Source of the DNA: Deltaproteobacteria bacterium
GTDB lineage: Bacteria > Desulfobacterota > Binatia > UBA9968 > JAJDTQ01
Direction of reading: 5' to 3'
Assembly: GCA_028818775.1 (NCBI GenBank)
Contig: JAPPNE010000153.1
Location: forward strand, 1 to 51,917
DNA length: 51,917 nt
Shown here: positions 1 to 7,791 of the stretch, piece by piece
How positions within the stretch are numbered: position 1 is the stretch's first letter
How the letters are laid out: each line of letters opens with the position of its first letter
Made by a program: the position numbers and the translations under genes
Notes under the pieces: generated by a model
What the model was told of the DNA's origin: nothing
Seen by the model: only the letters and a program-made list of their open reading frames with translations
The model's database searches: none

Positions 1-134
1 ATGATCTCCAGGTCGGGATCGACCTCCTTGTCCGTCTCGATCAGGTCGCCTTCGGACTTGAGCCACTCCAGCGCATTGCGCAGATCGTGGATCTGCTCGG
101 CCGCGGCCCCGAGTTTCTTTGCTGGTTTCGCCAT
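1..134 (-). CDS. UbiD family decarboxylase, N-terminal part (cut by window edge)
   Basis: Only the first 44 codons are inside the window. The ATG at 134 follows an AGGAG ribosome site 6-9 bases upstream. After a short MAKPAKK leader the protein reads DLRNALEWLKSEGDLIETDK and then VDPDLEI. This is the usual opening of UbiD-like carboxylyases (a Leu-Arg-x-Ala/Phe-Leu-x-x-Leu helix, a Glu-Gly-Asp/Glu-Leu turn, then the 'evDP..Ei' motif). Members use prenylated FMN to decarboxylate aromatic or unsaturated acids. The prFMN-binding and catalytic residues are outside the window, so activity cannot be judged. A possible promoter lies about 190 bases upstream. Confidence 0.72.
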   Translation of the reverse strand, partial: MAKPAKKLGAAAEQIHDLRNALEWLKSEGDLIETDKEVDPDLEI

Positions 135-276
135 TTCCCACTCCTCTTGTGTGATGTACGGTTGAACGGATCCGCTCTCGTCCGCGGCTCGCCCTTGTGG
201 TGGCGCCACCGGTGGGTCATGTGGACTCGCCGGCGACGGTAAATTCTTCCTCAACTCTGCAAAGGATAAAGGAATT

Positions 277-293
277 CGTCCGACCGTCGGACG
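277..293. promoter_or_regulatory. perfect palindrome CGTCCGA-CCG-TCGGACG, operator-like
   Basis: Two perfect 7-base inverted arms are separated by 3 bases. The site lies between the putative promoter and the start codon of the ubiD-like gene, where a repressor site or a leader hairpin would act. No regulator gene is visible next to it. Confidence 0.35.
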
Positions 294-323
294 GGGCGTT
301 GCGCTCGCGAGCGGAGTCCCATC

Positions 324-352
324 AAGTTAGCCAAAGGGACAGACCGTGTCAA
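324..352 (-). promoter_or_regulatory. putative sigma70 promoter of the ubiD-like gene
   Basis: On the minus strand a perfect TTGACA (352-347) is followed after 17 bases by TAACTT (329-324), a weak -10 match. It would give a leader of roughly 190 bases before the ATG at 134. A perfect 7+7 palindrome at 277-293 lies inside that leader. Inferred from sequence only. Confidence 0.35.
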
Positions 353-377
353 CCTTTGGTTCCCGCTTTTCCGGCCT

Positions 378-1658
378 TCACCCGAGCTCCGGCCGAAACC
401 GCCTTTTCCAGATCAGGCTGCCGAGGATGCAAACGTAGACCAGCGCGGCGCACAGGAGCGCCAGGAGCCACGCGAAGCGGTACGAGCCCGTGACGTCGTA
501 GGCGAAGCCGCCGAACCATGTCCCGGTGGCGAAACCGAGGCCGAAGGTGATTTCCAGCATGCCTACGATGGTGGCGATGTTCCGGCCCCAGAAGATATCG
601 GCGATGGTGGCGGAGTAGATGGGATGGCTGGCGCTGTGTCCCAGGCCGTAGAGGAATACGAAGGCCGCGAACCACCACCGGGGCGCCGCCGGCCCCAGCA
701 GCATGAACAGGCCGATGCCGCTCAGCATCATGATGGTGGAGATGCCGAAGGCGCGTTCGCGGCCGAGCCGGTCCGAGACGAACCCCCAGATGGCCGTACC
801 GGGTACCCGCGCCATGCCCACCAGGCTCAGGACCGAGGCCGCGCCGAGCTTGCCCATGCCGGTGTGCACCAGGTGGGCGACGGCGTGAGTGTACATTAGC
901 GAAGTGCCGGTGCCGACGCCCAGGTGCCCCAGGAAAATGGCCCAGAAGGGAAAAGAGGACAGGACGTCCCGGAACGTCCACTCGCGGTGGGGGAAGGCCC
1001 GCTTGGGGACGGTCTGGGCGGCGGGGCCGTGCGCCTCCGGTTCTTCCACTCGGTCGCCGTCCGGGAGCTGCCCGATATCCTCGGGCCGGCGCCGCTGAAA
1101 CAGCGCGTTGAGCGGCACCAGCGAGCCCAGCACGGCCGCTCCGAACAGCAGCATGGCGGTGCGCCAGCCGTAGCCGGAGATGAGGAGCTGGACCAAGGGT
1201 ACGACGACGATGCCGAGTCCCAGCCCCATGGCGGCGAAGCCGATGGCGGTGGCCCGGCGCCTGCGGAACCAGTGGGAGATCACCGCGGTGGTGCCGACGA
1301 AATCGATGCAGCCGAGGCCGAAACCCGCCAGCAGGCCGTAACCGAGATAGAACTGCCACAGGGAGGAGCTGCCGCTCGACAGCACCAGCCCGAGGCCCAC
1401 GAGCCCGCACCCCAGCGGCATGAGGATGCGCGGCCCGAGACGGTCGTAGAGCCATCCCGCCACCGGCGCCATGGCGCTGTAGGTGATACCGTTCACGGAG
1501 GCGATGGTGGCGGTGGTGGCGCGCGGCCAGCGGAACGTCTCCAGCAGGGCGACGTTGAACACGCTGAACGCGGCCATGAACGTGCCCACGAGCATCACGT
1601 TCAGGAAGCACAGGGTGACGATGACGTAGCCGTAAAAGAACGGGCGCCGCATGGACAT
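378..1658 (-). CDS. MFS transporter (first of two tandem paralogues)
   Basis: A 12-helix major facilitator of about 426 residues, opening with RRPFFYGYVIV and carrying the inter-helix motif YDRLGPR and its C-terminal counterpart SDRLGRERA. A charged cytoplasmic loop of about 40 residues lies near the middle. It resembles the monocarboxylate/oxalate-formate-type MFS proteins of environmental bacteria; the substrate is unknown. The start is uncertain: GTG 1661, ATG 1658 and ATG 1652 are in frame and none has a strong ribosome site. The paralogue just upstream aligns best with 1652. It is the last gene of the minus-strand group LLM oxidoreductase - MFS - MFS. Confidence 0.88.
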   Translation of the reverse strand: MSMRRPFFYGYVIVTLCFLNVMLVGTFMAAFSVFNVALLETFRWPRATTATIASVNGITYSAMAPVAGWLYDRLGPRILMPLGCGLVGLGLVLSSGSSSLWQFYLGYGLLAGFGLGCIDFVGTTAVISHWFRRRRATAIGFAAMGLGLGIVVVPLVQLLISGYGWRTAMLLFGAAVLGSLVPLNALFQRRRPEDIGQLPDGDRVEEPEAHGPAAQTVPKRAFPHREWTFRDVLSSFPFWAIFLGHLGVGTGTSLMYTHAVAHLVHTGMGKLGAASVLSLVGMARVPGTAIWGFVSDRLGRERAFGISTIMMLSGIGLFMLLGPAAPRWWFAAFVFLYGLGHSASHPIYSATIADIFWGRNIATIVGMLEITFGLGFATGTWFGGFAYDVTGSYRFAWLLALLCAALVYVCILGSLIWKRRFRPELG

Positions 1659-1691
1659 CACTCGATGGCGCGTGTCTCCGAGCGGCGCGCG

Positions 1692-2969
1692 TCAGCGCGT
1701 CTCGGGGTGAACCCGCCGCTGCCACGTCATGCTGGCCCGGATGCTTACGTAGGTCATGGCGAAGGACGCCATCCCCACGATCCAGGCGGTCTGGTAGGAA
1801 CCGGCGACGTCGTAGGCGTATCCCCCGAACCAGGGCCCGAACGCCACCCCGATGCCGAAGGTGATCTCCAGCCACCCGAGGATCTTGCCCACGTCCTTGC
1901 CGCTGAAGATGTCCGTGATGGTGGAGCCGAAAGTGGGGTTGCCCCCGCTGTGGCCGACCCCGTAGAGGACGGCGAAGGCCACGAACCACCATGCCGGCGC
2001 CTCGGCGCTGAGGGCCATGAGCACGCCGAGGCCGGCCAGGGTGACGAGGGTGGCGACACCATAGGCTTGGTCCCGGCCCAGGCGGTCCGAGGCCAGCCCC
2101 CAGACGGCCGTGCCGGGAATGCGCGCCAACCCCACCATGCTGAACGCGGACGCCGCCGCCAGGTCGTCCAACCCCACGTGCACCAGGTGCGCCACCGCGT
2201 GTGTGTACATGAGGGACAGGCCGATGCCCAGGGCCAGGTGGCCCACCGCGATGGCCCAGAAAGGGAAGGATGCGAAGGCCTCCCGGAGGGTCCAGTCATG
2301 CCGCGGAGCGGGCCCCTCCCGGCGGGCCTCACCGGGCCTCGGGGCGTCATCCGCGGCGCCCGTCAGCTCGCCGTCCGGAAGCTGTCCGATGTCTTCCGGC
2401 CGGCCTCTCTGGAAAACGGCGTTCAACGGCACCAGCGTGACGAGAACGGTGGCGCCCAGCAGCACCATGGCCGCGCGCCACCCGAAGCGCTCGATGAGCA
2501 CCTGCACTCCCGGCACGAGCAGGATGCCCGCGCCCAGCCCCATGGTGGCGAAGCCCATGGCCGTGGCCCGTCGCCGCCGGAACCACTGGGACAGCAGCGC
2601 GGTGTTGCTCACGAAACCGATGCAGCCGACGCCCAGTCCCACGAACACGCCGTAGAAGAGGCACAAATGCCACCAGGACGTACTGGCGCCGGAGAGCAAG
2701 AGCCCGACCCCGATGGCAGCGCACCCCAGGGGCATGAGAATGCGCGGCCCCAGGCGGTCGTAGGCCCAGCCCACGAGCGGGGAGGCGAAGCTGTAGACCA
2801 GGCCGTTGACCGAGGCGATGCTCGCGGTGGCGGCGCGCGACCACTGGAAGGTGTCCAGAAAAGCGATGTTGAAGACGCTGAACGACGCGAGGATGCCGCG
2901 CATCAGCACCATGTTGAAGAAGCAGATGGCGACGATGACGTAGCCGTAGAAGAAGGGGCGGCGCGCCAT
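1692..2969 (-). CDS. MFS transporter (second tandem paralogue)
   Basis: A 425-residue, 12-helix MFS protein. It matches the gene at 378-1658 along its whole length: the same RRPFFYGYVIV opening, SVNG motif in helix 2, YDRLGPRILMPLGC loop, and central RPEDIGQLPDG segment. The pair is clearly a tandem duplication, now well diverged. The start is set at the ATG at 2969 because that is where the paralogue begins; the frame stays open upstream over the neighbouring LLM gene, but that stretch is a shadow. The LLM oxidoreductase gene ends 8 bases upstream, so the three genes are probably co-transcribed. Substrate unknown; an organic acid or a product of the LLM enzyme is a guess. Confidence 0.88.
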   Translation of the reverse strand: MARRPFFYGYVIVAICFFNMVLMRGILASFSVFNIAFLDTFQWSRAATASIASVNGLVYSFASPLVGWAYDRLGPRILMPLGCAAIGVGLLLSGASTSWWHLCLFYGVFVGLGVGCIGFVSNTALLSQWFRRRRATAMGFATMGLGAGILLVPGVQVLIERFGWRAAMVLLGATVLVTLVPLNAVFQRGRPEDIGQLPDGELTGAADDAPRPGEARREGPAPRHDWTLREAFASFPFWAIAVGHLALGIGLSLMYTHAVAHLVHVGLDDLAAASAFSMVGLARIPGTAVWGLASDRLGRDQAYGVATLVTLAGLGVLMALSAEAPAWWFVAFAVLYGVGHSGGNPTFGSTITDIFSGKDVGKILGWLEITFGIGVAFGPWFGGYAYDVAGSYQTAWIVGMASFAMTYVSIRASMTWQRRVHPETR

Positions 2970-2977
2970 GAATGGGC

Positions 2978-3904
2978 TCACAGGCGCGGCAGGGCTTCCT
3001 CGGCGAAGTGCTGCATCTGCTCCAGCCGGTCGGGCCAGCGCGGCACCATGAACTGCAGCGCCAGGTGCTCCACGCCGGCATCGCGGTAGCGCGCGATGGC
3101 TTCCACGAGCTGCGCCGGGGTGCCGGCGAGGCGGTCCGGTTCCTGCGGCACGGCTGCGCGCGTGACCTCGACGGGGAGGCAGCAGTTGAGCCGCAGGCTC
3201 TCCGGCGCGCGGCCGGCGGCCTCGGCGTGGCGCCGGGCGTTGTCGAAGCGCGCGGCCAGTTCGTCCGGGCGGATGCGCACGAAGTAGGGGAACCACGCGT
3301 CGCCATGGCGGCCGGCGCGTCGCTGGGCGTGCTCGCCCTCGCCGCCGACCCATATGGGGATGCCTCCGGGACGGCACGGCTTGGGCAGGAAGGCGATGTC
3401 CTCGAACTCGTAGAACCGGCCGGAGAAGCTCGCGTGCTCGGCGTTCCAGAGTTCCTTGAGCACCTGGAGCTGCTCGTCTGTGCGGCGTCCGCGGTCCCGG
3501 AACGGAGCCTGGAGCGCGCGAAACTCCTCTTCCATCCAGCCGACGCCCACGCCCAGGATGAAGCGTCCGTTGGACAGGTGGTCCAGGGTCACGGCGATCT
3601 TGGACCACACCAGGGGTTGGCGGTAGGGCAGCACCAGCACGCTGATGCCCAGCTCCACGCGGCTGGTGCACGCGGCCAGGAAAGTCAGGCAGGTGAGGGA
3701 GTCGAGGAACGGCCGGTCCGGCGGCACGATGAACGTCCCGCCCCGGGCGTAGGGGTAGTGCGTGTCGATGCGCCAGGGAATGATGATGCGGTCCGCCGCC
3801 CAGATGGAGTCGAAACCCCACGCTTCCGCGCTCTGGGCTGCCTGACGCAGGGTCTCGGGAGTGGCGGCGCGGCCCGAGATGGGAAGAAAGACGCCGGTCT
3901 TCGT
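2978..3904 (-). CDS. LLM class F420-dependent oxidoreductase, apparent ACG start
   Basis: Luciferase-like monooxygenase family, TIM-barrel flavin/F420 enzyme. Diagnostic segments are SAEAWGFDSIWAADR, DHLSNGRFILGVGVGWMEEE, PIWVGGEGE and a C-terminal LALQFMVPRWPDRLEQMQ. The length from 3904 is 308 residues, normal for the family. The family's usual opening (Met-Lys-Thr-Gly-Val-Phe-Leu-Pro) is present, but the expected ATG is ACG (3904-3902). A GGAG lies 7 bases ahead of it, so this is placed like a real start. The first conventional in-frame start is a GTG at 3727, which would cut off the first beta-alpha unit. Either ACG is used, ATG was lost, or there is a base error. The substrate is unknown. 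Confidence 0.82.
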   Translation of the reverse strand, partial: TKTGVFLPISGRAATPETLRQAAQSAEAWGFDSIWAADRIIIPWRIDTHYPYARGGTFIVPPDRPFLDSLTCLTFLAACTSRVELGISVLVLPYRQPLVWSKIAVTLDHLSNGRFILGVGVGWMEEEFRALQAPFRDRGRRTDEQLQVLKELWNAEHASFSGRFYEFEDIAFLPKPCRPGGIPIWVGGEGEHAQRRAGRHGDAWFPYFVRIRPDELAARFDNARRHAEAAGRAPESLRLNCCLPVEVTRAAVPQEPDRLAGTPAQLVEAIARYRDAGVEHLALQFMVPRWPDRLEQMQHFAEEALPRL

Positions 3905-4116
3905 GGTGCGGCTCCGTTTCCAGGAAGTGGTCTGCGACGGCTGGTGAACTCGCAGGTTTCTTAGTAGCCGGACGGTGCGGGGCTGTCAAATTCGTTCGCG
4001 GTCGGTCCGTTTGACGCGGGCCGGGCAAAGGGGCTATGGCTACGTTGCGCGCGGGTTGCGGAGACACCGTTCCGAGCCCCGCGGGACCGGCGAGGGAGAG
4101 CATCGGGAGATCGACC

Positions 4117-5034
4117 GTGGAGTTCCGCCGCATCGGCATTCTCAACATCGGCGAAATGGGTTACCACTGGGCGCGTCTCCTGGCGGCGCGCGGCGCGGAG
4201 CCGTTGACCTGCGTCGCGGGACGGAGCGAGGCCACCCGGCAGCGCTGCGACGAGGCCCCGGTCCGGCAGGTGGATAACATGGAGCGGCTCGTCGAGGAGG
4301 CCGACCTGGTCGTCTCCATCGTGGTGCCGTCCGCCGCGTTGGAAGTGGCGCGGTCGGTGGCGCACGCGGCCGCCGCGGTGAAACGCCGAGGGCTGCCGTT
4401 CCTCGAAGCCAACGCCATTTCGCCCATGACCGCCGAGGCCGCCCGCGCCGCGCTGGAAGGCGCTGGCGGCGTGTACGTGGACGGCTGCATCATCGGCAGC
4501 GCGCGGCGGCTGGAAAAGGCCGCGGTCTACGTCTCCGGCCCGCAGGCGGAGCGCCTGGCGCCGCTGCGGGAACTGGGGCTGCCGATCCGCGTGCTGGGAG
4601 ATGGCGCGACCCAGGCGTCGGCCTTCAAGGTCGTCTACGCCGGGTTCACCAAGGGGCTCGCGGGCCTCTTTACCGAGCTTTTGACCGGCGCGCACAAGAT
4701 GGGCCTGCTCGAACAGATTCTCGAGCGCTACGAGGAGAGCTTCCCGGGCCTGCCCGGCAAGGCGAGCGGCTCCATCACGTCGCTGCGGCTCCACGCGGCG
4801 CGGCGCAGCGAGGAGATGGCGGAACTGGCGGACACCTTCAGGCATGCGGGTCTGGAGCCGGTGGTGACCCCGGCCATCGAGCGGCTCTTGAAGGCGGTCG
4901 CGGCGGCGGAGTCAGGGCACGGGCCGAAACACCGCGACGAGTTGGGGTCGTTGCCGGAGACCGTGGAGGGGTTCGTGGAACACGGGCTGTTGGCGGCGCA
5001 CGGCCAAGACGGCGGCGAAGGGAAGGACAGGTAA
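4117..5034 (+). CDS. NAD(P)-dependent oxidoreductase with DUF1932 C-terminal domain
   Basis: A beta-hydroxyacid-dehydrogenase-like protein of 305 residues. The N-terminal Rossmann domain opens with RRIGILNIGEMG (a variant of the GxGxMG dinucleotide motif). DLVVSIVVPSAALEVA follows, then FLEANAISPMTA, where the family places its substrate-binding loop. The C-terminal helical part from about residue 165 (KVVYAGFTKGLAGLFTELL) is typical of DUF1932 proteins related to 6-phosphogluconate dehydrogenase. The GTG at 4117 is preferred: it has GGGAGA 6 bases upstream and starts just before the Rossmann strand. An ATG at 4036 is in frame but adds 27 residues of low-complexity sequence. A ThDP enzyme follows after 49 bases and is probably in the same transcript. 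The substrate is unknown. Confidence 0.85.
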   Translation: MEFRRIGILNIGEMGYHWARLLAARGAEPLTCVAGRSEATRQRCDEAPVRQVDNMERLVEEADLVVSIVVPSAALEVARSVAHAAAAVKRRGLPFLEANAISPMTAEAARAALEGAGGVYVDGCIIGSARRLEKAAVYVSGPQAERLAPLRELGLPIRVLGDGATQASAFKVVYAGFTKGLAGLFTELLTGAHKMGLLEQILERYEESFPGLPGKASGSITSLRLHAARRSEEMAELADTFRHAGLEPVVTPAIERLLKAVAAAESGHGPKHRDELGSLPETVEGFVEHGLLAAHGQDGGEGKDR

Positions 5035-5083
5035 ACACCAACCAGGAAACACGGCGCAAGCCGCGCCGAGGGAGAACATCGAC

Positions 5084-6853
5084 ATGGCACAGGCCAGCAG
5101 GACGGAGAAGAAACAGGCCGAGTACGGGTCCGACGTGGTCGTCGATATGCTCAAGGCCTTCGACATCGAGTACACGGCTTTCAACCCCGGGGCGAGCTTC
5201 CGCGGCATCCACGACTCCATCGTCAACTATGGCGGCAACCACCACCCGGAGGTGATCTTCTGCTGTCACGAAGAGATTTCGGTGGCCATCTCCCACGGCT
5301 ACGCCAAGGCCACGGGCAAGCCCATGGTGGCGATCCTGCATGACGTGGTGGGACTCCAGCACGGCAGCATGGGGATCTTCAACGCCTGGTGCGACCGGGT
5401 GCCCGTGATCTGCCTGGGCGGCACCGGCCCGGTGGACACCACCATCCGGCGCCCGTGGATTGACTGGATCCACACCGCCCTCACCCAGGGCAACCAAGTG
5501 CGCGACTACACCAAGTGGGACGACCAGCCGGCCACGCTGGAGAGCATTCCCGAGTCCTTCATCCGCGGCTACCGCCTGGCGGTCACCGAGCCCACCGCGC
5601 CGGTGTACATCAACTACGACGCGGGCCTCCAGGAAATGGCCATGTCCAAGCAGATCGAGATCCCGGACGTGAGCCGGTTCGCGCCCCAGGCCCCGATGCA
5701 GGGGAACCCCGACGCCATGCGCCGGGCGGCGGAACTCCTGGTGGGCGCCAAGGCGCCGCTCATCATCGCCGACTTCATGGGACGGAAGCCCGCGGCGGTG
5801 GCGGCCCTGGCCGAGCTGGCGGAGCTGCTGGCGATTCCAGTCATCGACAAGGGCAACCGCCACAACATCGCCAACACGCATCCGCTGGACGTGACCAACG
5901 TCTCCGGCGACTTCTTGAAGAAGGCCGACGTGGTGCTGGCCCTGGACGTGCAGGACCTCTACGGCTCGCTCACCACGGTGGACCGCACCACCCGCGAGAT
6001 GGGCTACGTGATCCAGCCCGGCACGCAGATCATTCACATCAACCTGAACGACATGCTGGTGCACAGTTGGGCCACCGACGTCCAGCCGCTGCAGGCGGTG
6101 GACGTGCCCATCAGCGCCGATACCGCCATCGCGCTGCCCGAGCTGACGCGCCTGTGCCGCGAACGGATGGACGGAAACAAGGCGGCGGTCGAGGCCCGCG
6201 CCAAGGAGGTCCAGGCGGTGCACGACTCGGCGCGTGCCCGCTGGCAGGAGGAAGCGCGCCAGACCCTGACCCGGAACGAGATCACCACCGCGTGCCTCGG
6301 TTACGAGTTGGGCGAGGCCATAAAGCGCGAGGACTGGGTGCTGGCCAACGGCAGCGCCAACGGGTGGGCGCGGAAGCTGTGGGACTGGACCAAGCCGGGC
6401 CAGTACCTGGGGCGGAGCGGCGGCGCCGGCGTGGGCTACGGCATGAGCGCGGCCATCGGCGTCGCCCTGGGCCACATGAAGACGGACAAGTTCTGCGTGG
6501 ACATCCAGTCCGACGGCGACCTGCTGATGACGTCGAGCGCGTTGTGGACGGCGGCGCACCACAAGATCCCGCTGCTCATCGTCATCCACAACAACCAGTC
6601 CTTCTACAACTCGGAAGAGCACGGCATCAAGCTGGCGGAGTTCCGCAACCGCCCGGTGGAGAACGCCGGCATCGGCACCCACGTGAGCGATCCGCTCGTG
6701 GACTACTCCAAGATGGCCGAGTGCTTCGGCGTGTGGGGCGAAGGCCCCATCCGCACGCCCGCCGAGCTGGGTCCCGCGCTGGAGCGGGCCTGCAAGGTGG
6801 TGAAGGAGCAGCGGCTCCCGGCCGTGGTGGACGTCGTATCCGAGCCGCGCTGA
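5084..6853 (+). CDS. thiamine-pyrophosphate-dependent enzyme (acetolactate synthase-like)
   Basis: A 589-residue ThDP enzyme with the standard three domains: N-terminal pyrimidine-binding (1-185), central (205-350) and C-terminal PP-binding (400-570). The glutamate that activates ThDP is in CHEEIS at about 63-64. The metal-binding motif is SDGDLLM at about 475, followed 26 residues later by HNNQ, so the first Gly of the usual GDG is Ser here. The family includes acetolactate synthase, benzoylformate decarboxylase and oxalyl-CoA decarboxylase; the sequence does not tell which reaction applies. The ATG at 5084 has GGGAGA upstream. A 12-bp hairpin lies 19 bases after the stop codon. Confidence 0.87.
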   Translation: MAQASRTEKKQAEYGSDVVVDMLKAFDIEYTAFNPGASFRGIHDSIVNYGGNHHPEVIFCCHEEISVAISHGYAKATGKPMVAILHDVVGLQHGSMGIFNAWCDRVPVICLGGTGPVDTTIRRPWIDWIHTALTQGNQVRDYTKWDDQPATLESIPESFIRGYRLAVTEPTAPVYINYDAGLQEMAMSKQIEIPDVSRFAPQAPMQGNPDAMRRAAELLVGAKAPLIIADFMGRKPAAVAALAELAELLAIPVIDKGNRHNIANTHPLDVTNVSGDFLKKADVVLALDVQDLYGSLTTVDRTTREMGYVIQPGTQIIHINLNDMLVHSWATDVQPLQAVDVPISADTAIALPELTRLCRERMDGNKAAVEARAKEVQAVHDSARARWQEEARQTLTRNEITTACLGYELGEAIKREDWVLANGSANGWARKLWDWTKPGQYLGRSGGAGVGYGMSAAIGVALGHMKTDKFCVDIQSDGDLLMTSSALWTAAHHKIPLLIVIHNNQSFYNSEEHGIKLAEFRNRPVENAGIGTHVSDPLVDYSKMAECFGVWGEGPIRTPAELGPALERACKVVKEQRLPAVVDVVSEPR

Positions 6854-6872
6854 CCGGGTTCGCCTCGGGACG

Positions 6873-6900
6873 CGCCGGCCCGCGGGAGCGCGGGCCGGCG
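6873..6900 (+). terminator. perfect 12-bp GC hairpin without T-run
   Basis: Arms 6873-6884 and 6889-6900 are perfect complements (CGCCGGCCCGCG and its inverse) around a GGAG loop. It lies 19 bases after the stop of the ThDP gene and 52 bases before the SirB1-like gene. No T-tract follows, so it is either an 'I-shaped' terminator/attenuator or a stabilising 3' end. Confidence 0.55.
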
Positions 6901-6952
6901 GTGTCCCCGCGCGGCGGAGAAGGGCCGCCGCGGTTTTGCGCCGGAGGGAGAA

Positions 6953-7768
6953 ATGGACGAGAGCGCGCAGTACCAGGCTTTCGCCGAGGCGGTGTCCGCG
7001 CCCGATATGGATTTGGCCCGCGTGGCCCTCACCATCGCCCTGCCCGAGTATCCGGATCTCGACATCCAGGAATACCTGAGCCGCCTGGACGGGCTCGCCG
7101 AGAGGGTGAGCAAGGCGGCCGGCACGGAGGACAGCGCATACCGGCGTCTCGCGTGCGTCGACTACGTGCTGTTCAAGCAGGAACGCTTCGAGGGCAACGA
7201 GGACGACTACTACGACCCCGAGAACAGCTTCCTGAACCGGGTCATGGCGCGCAGGCGCGGCATCCCCATCACCCTGTCGGTGCTCTACATGGAAGTCGCC
7301 CGGCGTATCGGACTCGACGTCGAGGGGGTGGGTTTTCCCGGGCACTTCCTGGTGAAGGCCCAATGCGACGGCGAGGAGATCCTCGTGGATCCCTTCCACG
7401 GCGGCGACATCCTGTCGCCCGCCGACCTCCAGGGTCTGCTCGACAAGCTCTACGGCGGCCGGCTGCAGGTGCAGGCGGAATACCTTTCCGCCGTATCCGC
7501 CCGCCACATCGTCCAGCGCATGCTCAACAACATCAAGCTGATCTATGCCAATCGCCAGGACCTGAAGCGGTGCCTCCGGGCGGTGGAGCAACTGGTGATC
7601 CTCAACCCGGACGACGCCGAGCAGGTGCGCGAACGGGGCCTGCTGCGCCTGCGCCTGCGGGACGGCGCGGGCGCGCTGACCGACCTGGAGCGGTTTCTGG
7701 AGCTGGCGCCGGACTCCGGCAGCGCCGCCACGGTGCGCGAGCAGATCGAACGGATCCGCAAGCACTGA
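6953..7768 (+). CDS. SirB1 family protein (transglutaminase-like core plus TPR tail)
   Basis: A 271-residue protein with a transglutaminase-like fold (Transglut_core2), recognised by the block RLACVDYVLF, then YYDPENSFLNRVMARRRGIP, SVLYMEVARRIGLDVEGVGF and PGHFLVK. This is the segment shared by SirB1/YchA-like proteins. Residues about 190-271 form two or three TPR-like helix pairs (NRQDLKRCLRAVEQLVILNP and the following repeats). The catalytic Cys of true transglutaminases is not evident, as is usual in this family; the role is unknown and likely protein binding. GGAGGGAGAA directly ahead of the ATG at 6953 serves as the ribosome site. Confidence 0.85.
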   Translation: MDESAQYQAFAEAVSAPDMDLARVALTIALPEYPDLDIQEYLSRLDGLAERVSKAAGTEDSAYRRLACVDYVLFKQERFEGNEDDYYDPENSFLNRVMARRRGIPITLSVLYMEVARRIGLDVEGVGFPGHFLVKAQCDGEEILVDPFHGGDILSPADLQGLLDKLYGGRLQVQAEYLSAVSARHIVQRMLNNIKLIYANRQDLKRCLRAVEQLVILNPDDAEQVRERGLLRLRLRDGAGALTDLERFLELAPDSGSAATVREQIERIRKH

Positions 7769-7791
7769 AGGCGGCGGGTCCAAGCACCTGA

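Noticed and set aside
1692-4148. An 818-codon frame running from the second MFS gene over the LLM gene
   Set aside because: The paralogue fixes the MFS start at 2969; the upstream part is out of frame with the real LLM coding sequence.
4838-7783. A 981-codon open frame on the minus strand over the DUF1932, ThDP and SirB1 genes
   Set aside because: It is antisense to well-supported genes, is His/Arg/Val-rich low-complexity sequence, and is the expected shadow of high GC3 on the other strand. The same applies to long frames opposite ctpA/xseA, dnaG, rpoD and the MFS genes.
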